Notes: generated by a model not told the origin, from the letters alone. Shown: positions 1 to 6,547, counted from the first letter of the stretch. The stretch: DNA of 6,547 nt from an uncultured Gammaproteobacteria bacterium (GCA_937898685.1 CALEJT010000002.1:1-6547), one strand, 5' to 3'. Program-made: numbers and translations.

Positions 1-3
1 CGT

Positions 4-15
4 GGGACAGCCACC
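4..15 (+). repeat. GGGACAGCCACC short dispersed repeat copy
   Basis: This 12-base motif matches 10 of 12 positions of the GGGACACCCACC units at the other edge of the window. It lies just upstream of a decayed permease gene. A single short copy could arise by chance. It is listed because three related copies sit at the right edge. It may belong to a repeat cluster that extends beyond the window; that is inference. Confidence 0.4.
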
Positions 16-46
16 TTGTGAGTCGCAGCTAAGCCATTGATATTGA

Positions 47-591
47 ACGAGGCTTTCATATGAAGTGGATTTTGCTTCGAAGAGCTTCATCGCCGTGCAT
101 CTGGAGGAAGGTGCCATCAGGCCGCCACTACCGACGCCCCCGTCGCGGCTTGGCACGAGGTAGTTGGTTATCTGCCTTTCCTCGCGCTTTCCGCCGACAT
201 GATGAAAAGCAACCTGCTGTATCAGGAGGAACTGGAAGCAAGTCTCGTCACCTGCAGCGCCATGTCCGCCTTGCTCATCGACCTGATGGGCCTCTATGGC
301 CTCGTCGAAGTCACCGTGGTGAAGCGCGTGAAAGAGAGCGGTGTGCGCAAGGTGATGGGCGCCGACGGCTAGTTCATCGTCGCGCTGTAGAGAGAGATGC
401 CGACGCAGATGCTGACGAATGCGGTGCCGACTTGTTTGAGATAGAGCTGTTGGCTGAGCCTCATGACATGGTCCTTCGAAGGGGAGCTCAGCTTAGCCGC
501 CGCCACTTCAGGGGAAAAGTAGCGCCGCCCAAAGGCCGGCCACGCGGGATGAGTGGCGGCTAAACGCGCCGAATGTCGGGTCTGCGTTTGA
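47..591 (+). pseudogene. Decayed ABC transporter permease, MacB/FtsX type (C-terminal remnant)
   Basis: This is the remnant of the C-terminal part of a MacB/FtsX-like permease, the membrane subunit of an ABC exporter or lipoprotein/peptide transport complex. From about 47 to 120, one frame (codons in phase with base 68) reads FASKSFIAVHLEEGAI, like the end of the family's periplasmic domain. The reading then shifts to the frame of base 121, giving AAWHEVVGYLPF, then LLIDLMGLYGLVEVTV and KRVKESGVRKVMGAD. These match the family pattern of W..V.P..PF, then a GLFGL helix, then R.KEIGIRKVLGA. The same frame continues as FIVAL and REM with stops at 370 and 388. Further stops fall at 442, 520 and 550, and it ends at the stop at 589-591. 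The last stretch (GHAG, VAAKRAE) still resembles the usual ending before LRYE. With one frameshift and five internal stops it cannot make a protein. The N-terminal two thirds of a normal gene are absent from the window. The family call is firm; the transported substrate is unknown. Confidence 0.8.
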
Positions 592-666
592 CTTTGCGCG
601 GGACGGCGCCGGATCATCGGCCGCAATACCCGGCCCAATGGGCGTGATAAGAACGACGATACGAAC

Positions 667-673
667 GAGAGGG
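667..673 (+). promoter_or_regulatory. Ribosome binding site GAGAGGG for the MBL-fold gene
   Basis: GAGAGGG lies 9 bases before the ATG at 683. It favours that ATG over the in-frame ATG at 638, which has no purine-rich site and would put 15 unlikely residues ahead of the signal peptide. I see no convincing -35/-10 pair in the 91 bases between the permease remnant and this gene. Confidence 0.65.
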
Positions 674-682
674 TATTCCCAC

Positions 683-2173
683 ATGAAAGGTCCAGAATTC
701 TGCTCTGCATCTCGCACGGTCCGTCGTTTGCCTCAACTGTCTCATCTGGCCGCCTGTGGTTTGCTCTTCTCGCTCTTCACTCTGCCCAGCCAGGCGCAGG
801 ATCTCGCCGAATTCCGCGCCGCGGCGCTCAGTGCGCTCGGCGGTGAAGTCAGTGGCATCGAATTCACCGGCTCCGGTTGGGATGCCTGTCTCGGCCAACC
901 CTGGGCGATCAGTGAAGGTTGGGCACGCTGGGAGCTCACCGACTACCGCGGCGTGATCGATTACCGTAACGGTCGTTCCAGACACATGACGCAACGCCGT
1001 GCCGGTATGGATCCTGGGCGCCTCGGTGGTTGTGGCGCGCAGCCCGATGCCGCGCCCGCACCACAACGAGGTTTCATCGACGACAGCGCACCTTGGCCGG
1101 ATCAGTTGCCGCTGTGGCTTACGCCGCACGGCTTTCTGCACTTGCTGGACCAAGGTACAGCCGCCTTGGCGCAGGATGGAGACGGTTGGCAAGTGAGCTT
1201 GACTCTGCCGCGTGACGGCATCGAGTACGAACTCGTGGCTCACTTCGATTCGCAACATCGTCTCGAGCGCATTGCCACTCACATCGACGATGGCATCTTC
1301 GGCGACATGGAGGTGCAGGCCACCTTCGGTGGTTATCGTGACTTCGGTGAACTGAATTTCCCCGCAAGCTATACGCTCAATCAGGGCGGCTTCCCGGTGT
1401 TATCCCTCACGATCGAATCGGCCGCGCCGAGCACGGAAAGCTTGGAGCCGCCACCGCCGCGAGGAGGCGCTGGCCCGCCTGCAGCGGCGGCGCCTGAATA
1501 TCAGCAAATCGGCCCCGGCATCATCGCCATCCTCGGCGCCTATCAATCGGTCGCGGTGGAGTTCAGCGATCACATCGTCGTGATCGATGGCCTGCAATCC
1601 GATGCGCGCGTGCGTGAGGTGATCCGCATCGTCAAAGCAGCGATACCGAGCAAGCCCATTCGTTACGTCGTCAGCACACACAATCACTTCGATCATGCCT
1701 ATGGCATCCGACAGTTCCTGGCGGAAGGCGCCACGGTGCTGACGCATCGGATGAACGTGGCTTTCTTCGACGTGGCGCTTGCCACACCGCGGACATTGCG
1801 GCACGAAGCAACGGAGCCGAACGAAGTGCCCGTGCGCGTGCAAGGGGTGGATGGCATGCTGCGACTGAGCGATGCGTCGGGGCAGGTGGTGGAACTCCAT
1901 GCGCTCGGTGCCAGCCATCATGCCGCCGACATGCTCATCGCTTATCTACCGTCGATCAAGACCATCGTCGAAGCCGACATCCTGCAGCCGTGGATCAATC
2001 CCGTCTTCGACGGAGGGCGCGATGGTCCGCATCCGATGCTCAGCTATCTCGCGGAAGAACTCGAGGAGCTGGGGCTCGACTACGAAAGGTTCGTGCCAAT
2101 CCACACGCCACCGGATCCGCCATTCATGCAACGCGCCGATCTCGAAGCGGCACTGCGCGGCGACGCGCAATAG
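683..2173 (+). CDS. Secreted metallo-beta-lactamase-fold hydrolase with extra N-terminal domain
   Basis: This is a 496-residue exported MBL-fold protein. Residues 1-38 look like a signal peptide: arginines at 11, 14 and 15, a hydrophobic core at 22-34, and probable cleavage after SQA at 38, giving a periplasmic or secreted enzyme. Residues about 40-245 form an unassigned domain rich in beta-strand patterns (for example ARWELTDYRGVIDY). A Pro/Gly/Ala-rich linker (about 248-272) follows, then the MBL domain. Metal ligands are visible: THNHFDH gives H333, H335, D337 and H338; the next His is H412 or H413 in ASHHAADM; D432 lies in EADIL; and H474 in PIHTPP is the probable last ligand. The set suits a two-metal (usually zinc) hydrolase. 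The substrate cannot be read from sequence. This fold includes beta-lactamases, lactonases, glyoxalase II and sulfatases, and nothing here marks it as a true beta-lactamase. The next reading frame starts 5 bases after its stop, so the two may have been one transcript. Confidence 0.88.
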   Translation: MKGPEFCSASRTVRRLPQLSHLAACGLLFSLFTLPSQAQDLAEFRAAALSALGGEVSGIEFTGSGWDACLGQPWAISEGWARWELTDYRGVIDYRNGRSRHMTQRRAGMDPGRLGGCGAQPDAAPAPQRGFIDDSAPWPDQLPLWLTPHGFLHLLDQGTAALAQDGDGWQVSLTLPRDGIEYELVAHFDSQHRLERIATHIDDGIFGDMEVQATFGGYRDFGELNFPASYTLNQGGFPVLSLTIESAAPSTESLEPPPPRGGAGPPAAAAPEYQQIGPGIIAILGAYQSVAVEFSDHIVVIDGLQSDARVREVIRIVKAAIPSKPIRYVVSTHNHFDHAYGIRQFLAEGATVLTHRMNVAFFDVALATPRTLRHEATEPNEVPVRVQGVDGMLRLSDASGQVVELHALGASHHAADMLIAYLPSIKTIVEADILQPWINPVFDGGRDGPHPMLSYLAEELEELGLDYERFVPIHTPPDPPFMQRADLEAALRGDAQ

Positions 2174-2178
2174 GCAGA

Positions 2179-2443
2179 ATGGACATGCCGATGCGTGTTC
2201 GACCATTTACTCGGGTATGTAGCGCGGTCTGCGTGCTGAGTTGGGCAGGGTTGGCGCAGGAAGGACCGAGCGGCAGTGCCTTGTTCGGAGCGGCCTGTGC
2301 ACACGGTCATGGCGTCGATGGGCGGGGTGCGCAGATTGGGTCCCCCATCATCGAGCGGGTGGCCCGATCTGCTGGGATTGGTCCCTGAGCTCGGTGTGCC
2401 ACGCGGCCACGACGTGCTCTACGTTTTTGCCCTTCCGGATTAG
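2179..2443 (+). pseudogene. Remnant of a cytochrome c / PQQ-type dehydrogenase-like gene
   Basis: The first frame runs from ATG 2179 (or 2185, 2191) to a stop at 2386-2388. It has a short signal-peptide-like start (RVCSAVCVLSWAGLAQ) and then ALFGAACAHGHGVDGRGA. This closely mimics the cytochrome c pattern ALF...CASCHGxDGRGA, but the second haem cysteine is lost: CAHGH instead of CxxCH, explainable by TGT to GGT. In the +1-shifted frame, 2366-2443 reads DLLGLVPELGVPRGHDVLYV and then FALPD before a stop at 2441. That resembles the extreme C-terminus of PQQ-dependent beta-propeller dehydrogenases. The simplest reading is a secreted cytochrome c/quinoprotein gene that lost its middle and shifted frame. 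The alternative is a small degenerate monohaem cytochrome c with one frameshift. The cytochrome-like N-terminus is fairly clear; the PQQ-like ending is inference from a short match. Its place just behind the MBL gene suggests a former operon. Confidence 0.5.
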
Positions 2444-2462
2444 AATCCCGCCATCTTCCGGC

Positions 2463-2466
2463 GAGG
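2463..2466 (+). promoter_or_regulatory. Ribosome binding site GAGG for the membrane hydrolase
   Basis: GAGG lies 8 bases before ATG 2475 and decides the start. The frame is open back to 2241, but that extension crosses the preceding broken gene and lacks protein-like features. From 2475 the product begins almost at once with the expected first beta-strand, VAVVVVHG. Confidence 0.55.
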
Positions 2467-2474
2467 ATCGAGTC

Positions 2475-4964
2475 ATGGATAAGACGCAAGAACGAGTCGC
2501 GGTAGTCGTAGTGCATGGAATTGCCGACCAGAAGCCCGGCGAGACCGTGCGGGAACTGGCCAGGTTGTTATGCCACGGAGCGGCAGGTGAGCCGCATTTC
2601 GTACAGGGTGAAGTGCGCGAGGTGTTGGTGCCGGTGGCGCGTCTCGAGCCTGGCAGTGCCTGCGCCGAAGAGGTCACTCTCGAAGAGATGCCTGCCACCA
2701 AACAGAACTTGCCCGGTTCTCCCAGTGGCTTCTATCTGCAGCATCAGCGCCTCGACGAGGAATGTACCGAACCCGTCGAGCGGCAAGACCTCGGTGTCGA
2801 TCTCAACGACTATCTTCTCAGCCGCCTCGTGCTCTCCGATGAGGATGCGCTGTACCAAGGCGTGCGCATTTCTCTGAAGCATCGCGCCAGCGGCCGTGCG
2901 GTCGATCTCTTCGAAATGTATTGGGCCGACCTGTCGCGGTTGGGGCAGGGCGGCCTTGCGGCGCTCGTGTCGCTTTATAGGCTTTTCATCAGCTTGAGTA
3001 CGCTCGCATCCAACGTGGTGGATCAGGCTGCGCTCGGCAAGAAGGGCTTGGCGTGGCGCACCTTGCAACGCACGCATGCGTGGTCGGCGTGGTTACTGCG
3101 CGGACCTTCGCTGCTGATTCAGCTTGCGATGTTGCTGCTGTTCCTCACGGGCGTGTTCGCCGTGATCCCCGAAGAGAATCAGACTACGGTGCTGCAGGGC
3201 CTGTTGTGGGCCATGACCATCGCATTCACAGGCGTGACGCTGTTCGTGGAAGTACGAACGGCGCGGCGTACGTTGGCAGTGGTCTTCGGCGCCATCGCCA
3301 TTGCCTGTGCTTCACTCGCCATTTTCCTACCCGAACCGGGACGTGATTTTGCCTTTCTCTATTTCGGCGTGGTCGTGCTGATCCAAGCCGCTGCCGGCGC
3401 CTGGGTGGTGGAGCGCTATGCGCGTGCCGTGCATGGCGTGCGCATGCTTGGACATGTCCTGATGGGGCTGAGCGCTGCATTGTTCTACTACGAAGCGCAA
3501 CGGCTCTTGCCGACCGTGACGACGATGCGGGAATGGTTGCTTGGCTCCGCACTGAGTGTGGGCGAAATCTTCTTCGGCCTGATTCTTCTTACCTGGGCCT
3601 TCTATGTAGTCGTGCAGGTGGTCGCCTTGTTGTTGGGACTATGGTTGGGCCGTAGCGCGTCGAAGCCGGTCGCGTGTTCGCTCTACACCGCGCGGTTAGG
3701 CTTGGTGAGTGCCACGGCGCTTTTCGCGATTCTGAGTCTGGTGTTGTGGTCGGTGATGGCCTACGTGGCCAGTTATTGGCTCGATGAAATCTTCTATGAA
3801 GCGCAGTTCTTCGATGCGGGGCCGTGGACTTCGGGATCGATCTATCTCGACGCGCGCATCCGTTCGCTGGGTGGATTCTTCACACCGCTCGTCGTATTGG
3901 CTTCGGGTGTCGGCATTGCTGCAGCGATGGTGTTGGCGCCGGCCCTGTTCGAAGAGATCAAGCCCACCACCAACATCGATGAAAGTGGCCCGCGTCCCGG
4001 GGCCACCCACTGGTCGCAGCGACTGGGTGGTTGGTTGAGTCGCGGCGGCCATGCGGTTGGTGCCGTGCTCAAATTTCTGATTCCGATCGGGGCGTTGGCG
4101 GGCAGCGTGCTCTATCTGGCCTTTGCCGTACGGCAGTTTGGTCCGCTGCTTGGCTTCGATGGTTCATTGCTGCAAAGCCTCAATGCAACGCTCGAATATT
4201 TCCGTGGTGAGGCTTTGGTTGCGGCAGGGAAGTGGCTGGCCGGTGGCGCCTTGACCGTTACCGCCTTGGGTTCTCGCTTCAGCAACACCTTCGGTCGTTT
4301 GCGCGTGGCACTCGATGCCATGACCGACGTCAGCAACTATTTCGACGATCCGCCCAGTGGACAGTCACCACGGGCGCGCATCTATTCCCGCTATGCCTCG
4401 CTGCTGAAATATCTGAGTGCCGCCGGCTACGGGCGCATCGTGATCGTGTCGCACAGTCAGGGCACGGTGATCAGTGCGGATCTGTTGCGTTATCTGAACA
4501 CGCAGGGACGATTGCAGGAATTCACGGGAGGCATTCCCTTGGCGCTCGTCACCGTGGGTTCACCCTTGCGTGATCTCTACGCCGAGCGCTTCCCCTTGCT
4601 CTATCAGTGGATGGGCGACTCGCCGCAGCACTTCGACACTGCGCGTCCGCGCGCGGCGGATCTCGGCTTGCGTGAATGGCTGAATGCCTGTCGTTCAGGG
4701 GACTATGTAGGACGCTTCATATGGACGCCGCTCAGTCAGCGCGAAAACTTCGCAGTTGCAATGGTGGCTGAGGGTGGCCAGGCGACGGTGCGGCGCGCCG
4801 AGGACCGCAGCGAGTTCTGTCTTGGTGCCGGCGGACACACGCGTTACTTCAGCAACGATGCCTTGGTGTTGGGACTGGAGATCGAACGGCTGGCAGTGGG
4901 GAGAATCGAAGGTCAGTGGTCGCCCGAGGAAACTCAGGCAACCACGGTGTCCTTGGTACTTTGA
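2475..4964 (+). CDS. Large integral-membrane alpha/beta hydrolase (lipase/esterase-like)
   Basis: The product has 829 residues and an unusual layout. Residues 8-16 (VAVVVVHGI) are a first beta-strand followed by the His-Gly pair typical of the oxyanion region in lipase-like alpha/beta hydrolases. About ten hydrophobic segments follow, roughly at 210-231, 239-258, 267-285, 293-312, 322-339, 363-390, 408-433, 470-492, 531-552 and 581-600. The catalytic half then resumes: IVIVSHSQGT holds the nucleophile elbow with Ser661, GSPLRDLY lies at 695-702, GDYVG holds probable acid Asp743, and GGHTRYF holds probable base His788. The elbow is SHSQG rather than strict GxSxG. All parts of a Ser-Asp-His triad are present, so an active ester or lipid hydrolase at the inner membrane is likely; the substrate is unknown. 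I recognise no named family. The C-terminus overlaps the convergent exporter gene by 31 bases. The gene may be read from the upstream MBL promoter, since about 300 bases containing only the broken gene separate them. Confidence 0.85.
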   Translation: MDKTQERVAVVVVHGIADQKPGETVRELARLLCHGAAGEPHFVQGEVREVLVPVARLEPGSACAEEVTLEEMPATKQNLPGSPSGFYLQHQRLDEECTEPVERQDLGVDLNDYLLSRLVLSDEDALYQGVRISLKHRASGRAVDLFEMYWADLSRLGQGGLAALVSLYRLFISLSTLASNVVDQAALGKKGLAWRTLQRTHAWSAWLLRGPSLLIQLAMLLLFLTGVFAVIPEENQTTVLQGLLWAMTIAFTGVTLFVEVRTARRTLAVVFGAIAIACASLAIFLPEPGRDFAFLYFGVVVLIQAAAGAWVVERYARAVHGVRMLGHVLMGLSAALFYYEAQRLLPTVTTMREWLLGSALSVGEIFFGLILLTWAFYVVVQVVALLLGLWLGRSASKPVACSLYTARLGLVSATALFAILSLVLWSVMAYVASYWLDEIFYEAQFFDAGPWTSGSIYLDARIRSLGGFFTPLVVLASGVGIAAAMVLAPALFEEIKPTTNIDESGPRPGATHWSQRLGGWLSRGGHAVGAVLKFLIPIGALAGSVLYLAFAVRQFGPLLGFDGSLLQSLNATLEYFRGEALVAAGKWLAGGALTVTALGSRFSNTFGRLRVALDAMTDVSNYFDDPPSGQSPRARIYSRYASLLKYLSAAGYGRIVIVSHSQGTVISADLLRYLNTQGRLQEFTGGIPLALVTVGSPLRDLYAERFPLLYQWMGDSPQHFDTARPRAADLGLREWLNACRSGDYVGRFIWTPLSQRENFAVAMVAEGGQATVRRAEDRSEFCLGAGGHTRYFSNDALVLGLEIERLAVGRIEGQWSPEETQATTVSLVL

Positions 4965-5932
4965 TCGTTGGCAGGCGGGCGATGTGCGGCGAAGCAGGTC
5001 AAAACGCCGAGTATCACCGCGACGAGTGCACCGAGTTCCAACAGGGTTGGTAAACGCTGTTCCCACAGAAAACAGTACAAGAGCGCGAACAAGGTTTCGA
5101 ACAGGATCATCTGTCCGACCAGCGTGAGCGGCAGCAGACGGCTCATGCGGTTCCAGAGCGAGTTGCCGATCATCGAAGCAAGGATGGCAACACCCACCGA
5201 TACCGCCGCCAGGTTGGCCCATTCACCGCCGCTGTGGCTGTCCTCGAGGAACAGTGCGAGAGGAAGTAATAAAAGACTCTGCGCCCCCGTGGCGATGCCC
5301 ACCATCAAGTTCCAGTCGTGCGAGGACATATGGCGCCATCGACGCAGGCAACGCGAATTGGCCACGGTGTAGACCGTCCAGCACGCCAGGGAACCCAGGG
5401 CGCAGAGAAGACCGAAGAATTGCTGCATGACCGGCGCCTTCTGTTCTTCGCTCAGCGCCTGCCAGGAAATGAAAAGCGCACCGACGATGCAAAGCAGCAA
5501 CGAAGGCACGAGGCGTGCGAGCGGCACGGCGTGGCGTTCACGACTTCCCACCACGGTCACCACCACCGGCACGAATCCCAAGATGAGGGACGTCATGGCG
5601 ATGCCGCCGTTGTGCACGGCAGCTGTCAGCAGCACGTAATAGAAGGTGTTACCCGTGAAGGCGAGCCAGAACAGGATCAACCACTGCTGCGCGCTGAGCT
5701 TGCGTACCAGGTGCCAGCGCGGCGTGATCATGGCGACGGCGAAAAGGCCGTAACACAAGTAGCGGGCGACGCTCTGCAGGAGCGGACCGAAACCGCGCAG
5801 GAGTTCCGGCGCCAGGAACACCAAACCCCAGACCGCACCGGCGCCCATGCCACAGGCGATTCCGGTCAGTTGTTGGCGTTGGCTGGCAGCGAGAGAAGTA
5901 GTGGAGGGGGCGAGTGACGACATGGCGCGCAT
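4934..5932 (-). CDS. EamA-family (DMT superfamily) transporter
   Basis: This is a 332-residue inner-membrane carrier with the two-repeat structure of EamA proteins, which are usually about 300 residues with ten helices. Repeat one (about 22-157) opens with the characteristic AVWGLVFLAPELL (W35, G36) and includes NTFYYVLLTAAVHNGG and SLILGFVPVVVTVV. Repeat two (about 172-316) opens with ALGSLACWTVYTVAN and has the conserved SLWNRMSRLLPLTLVGQM followed by the usual last helix pair. It probably exports amino acids or other small metabolites; the substrate cannot be told. The ATG at 5932 has a weak AGCGAGA site 5 bases upstream; ATG 5923 is a possible alternative. It diverges from an Lrp/AsnC regulator across a gap holding an inverted repeat, so local control by that regulator is likely. 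Its last codons overlap the end of the hydrolase gene on the other strand. Confidence 0.9.
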   Translation of the reverse strand: MRAMSSLAPSTTSLAASQRQQLTGIACGMGAGAVWGLVFLAPELLRGFGPLLQSVARYLCYGLFAVAMITPRWHLVRKLSAQQWLILFWLAFTGNTFYYVLLTAAVHNGGIAMTSLILGFVPVVVTVVGSRERHAVPLARLVPSLLLCIVGALFISWQALSEEQKAPVMQQFFGLLCALGSLACWTVYTVANSRCLRRWRHMSSHDWNLMVGIATGAQSLLLLPLALFLEDSHSGGEWANLAAVSVGVAILASMIGNSLWNRMSRLLPLTLVGQMILFETLFALLYCFLWEQRLPTLLELGALVAVILGVLTCFAAHRPPANDQSTKDTVVA

Positions 5933-5947
5933 TCTAGTCTCGCTTAA

Positions 5948-5986
5948 TGTTGTTTTTGGCTCTATTCTCGGCAGCCAAACGCAACA
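5948..5986. promoter_or_regulatory. Candidate operator: 14-base inverted repeat between exporter and Lrp-type regulator
   Basis: The left arm TGTTGTTTTTGGCT (5948-5961) and right arm AGCCAAACGCAACA (5973-5986) are reverse complements at 12 of 14 positions, with an 11-base spacer. The arms sit in the gap between two divergent genes, about 16 bases from the exporter start and 11 bases from the regulator start. Position, symmetry and A/T-rich arms fit binding by a dimeric Lrp/AsnC protein controlling itself and the exporter. No strong sigma-70 promoter stands out on either strand. The repeat is seen directly; the binding role is inferred. Confidence 0.6.
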
Positions 5987-5997
5987 AAAACTCGTTT

Positions 5998-6486
5998 ATG
6001 TTGAAAAGGAACCATCGCAGTTCTCACACGTTGGATCGCCAGGATCGCGCCATCCTGAGAATCCTGCAGCGCGACAACAAGACGCCCCAGCGCGCCATCG
6101 CCGAGGAAGTGAACCTGTCGACCGCTGCCGTGCAACGCCGCATCGCCGCGATGGAAGAGGCGGGCATCATCGAGCGCAACGTTGCCATCATCGATCCTGA
6201 AACCGTTTCCGCCACCATCACCGCGATCGTCGAAGTGCTGCTCGAAAACGAACGCGCGCAGACGGTGGATCGCGCCAAGGCTTTGTTCCGCGCCACACCT
6301 GAAGTGCAGCAGTGTTACTACGTCACTGGCGGCATCAGCTTCGTCGTCGTCATCATTGCGCCGGATATGCGCGCTTATGAAAGCCTCACGCGGCGGTTGT
6401 TTGCGGAGAATGAGCTGGTGAAGAGTTATCGGACCTTGGTGGCGTTGGATCGAGTGAAGACCGGGTCCGAGATAGTGATCCCCTGA
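5998..6486 (+). CDS. Lrp/AsnC-family transcriptional regulator
   Basis: The protein has 162 residues, the usual length for this family. Residues 12-60 are the N-terminal winged helix-turn-helix: LDRQDRAILRILQRDNKTPQ, then AIAEEVNLSTAAVQRRIAAM and EEAGIIER, close to the classical LD..D..IL..L pattern. Residues about 74-155 form the RAM ligand-binding and oligomerisation domain, with TPEVQQCYYVTGGISFVVVI in its core and a final strand around RTLVALDRVK. The family motif VTGxxDf here reads VTGGISF, with Ser in place of the usual Asp. ATG 5998 is chosen because the alternative ATG 5947 would place the inverted repeat inside the gene and add 17 atypical residues; no clear ribosome site precedes either. 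The divergent arrangement suggests control of the EamA exporter in response to an amino acid or related ligand, but the ligand is unknown. Confidence 0.9.
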   Translation: MLKRNHRSSHTLDRQDRAILRILQRDNKTPQRAIAEEVNLSTAAVQRRIAAMEEAGIIERNVAIIDPETVSATITAIVEVLLENERAQTVDRAKALFRATPEVQQCYYVTGGISFVVVIIAPDMRAYESLTRRLFAENELVKSYRTLVALDRVKTGSEIVIP

Positions 6487-6488
6487 CA

Positions 6489-6545
6489 GGGACACTCACT
6501 AGTTCCTACTGGGACACCCACCAAATCCACATCGGGACACCCACC
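6489..6545 (+). repeat. Cluster of three GGGACACYCACY repeats
   Basis: Copies lie at 6489-6500 (GGGACACTCACT), 6511-6522 and 6534-6545 (both GGGACACCCACC). Start-to-start spacing is 22 and 23 bases, and the spacers of 10 and 11 bases differ from each other. The first begins 3 bases after the regulator's stop codon, and the cluster may continue past the window edge. A related copy lies at 4-15. Short dispersed clusters of this kind are often linked to transposase or REP-type elements, but no transposase is visible here, so the origin is open. Confidence 0.6.
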
Positions 6546-6547
6546 GA

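Noticed and set aside
60..563. Open frame of 167 codons starting with ATG at 60
   Set aside because: It is Arg-rich and low in protein-like pattern, while the neighbouring frame carries clear FtsX permease motifs, so it is a by-product of that fossil.
369..710. Open frame of 113 codons on the minus strand
   Set aside because: It lies antisense to the permease remnant and the start of the MBL gene, and no recognisable domain is present.
743..757. LAAC at residues 22-25 of the MBL protein as a lipoprotein lipobox
   Set aside because: The cysteine comes before the hydrophobic core instead of after it, so a standard signal peptide cleaved after residue 38 fits better.
614..1282. Long open frame (222 codons) on the minus strand
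   Set aside because: It is antisense to the MBL gene, whose signal peptide and domain pattern are convincing. GC-rich coding DNA often leaves such frames open.
2241..2474. N-terminal extension of the membrane hydrolase by 78 residues
   Set aside because: It crosses the cytochrome-like remnant in another frame and lacks a ribosome site. ATG 2475 has GAGG at proper distance, and the expected first strand follows at once.
5947..5997. Longer start for the Lrp-type regulator
   Set aside because: It would place the inverted repeat within the coding region and add residues unlike the family's usual N-terminus; no ribosome site precedes it.
6489..6547. CRISPR array at the right edge
   Set aside because: Units are only 12 bases with 10-11 base spacers, both too short for CRISPR, and no cas gene is in the window.

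Overview
The window is GC-rich bacterial DNA. It is most likely from a proteobacterium, probably a gammaproteobacterium near the Xanthomonadales or Steroidobacter-type lineages. That guess rests only on base composition, codon style and protein flavour. I see no rRNA, tRNA, CRISPR array or complete insertion sequence.

Left part (1-591): a GGGACAGCCACC element near the left edge is followed by the decayed C-terminal part of a MacB/FtsX-type ABC transporter permease. The remnant still shows the family's conserved turn into the last-but-one membrane helices, but it carries one frameshift and several in-frame stops.

Middle part (683-4964, + strand): first comes a secreted or periplasmic metallo-beta-lactamase-fold hydrolase with its own N-terminal domain. 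Five bases after its stop begins a short broken gene. It has a signal peptide, a cytochrome c haem motif missing its second cysteine, and, in another frame, an ending like that of PQQ-type beta-propeller dehydrogenases. Next is a large (829 aa) alpha/beta hydrolase whose catalytic halves are separated by about ten predicted membrane segments. All three point the same way and may be, or may once have been, co-transcribed.

Right part (4934-6486): an EamA-type (DMT superfamily) exporter on the minus strand overlaps the end of the hydrolase gene by 31 bases, tail to tail. Divergent from the exporter is an Lrp/AsnC-family regulator. The 65-base gap between them contains an inverted repeat with two 14-base arms (12 of 14 matching), a good candidate operator. 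This is a typical local regulator plus exporter pair.

Right edge (6489-6547): three copies of GGGACACYCACY at 22-23 base spacing, related to the element at the left edge. The same short motif bordering the window on both sides, next to a decayed gene, suggests a dispersed repeat family and a remodelled accessory region. I did not find a convincing wholly new multi-gene system. The most unusual items are the membrane-inserted hydrolase, the repeat family and the two gene fossils.
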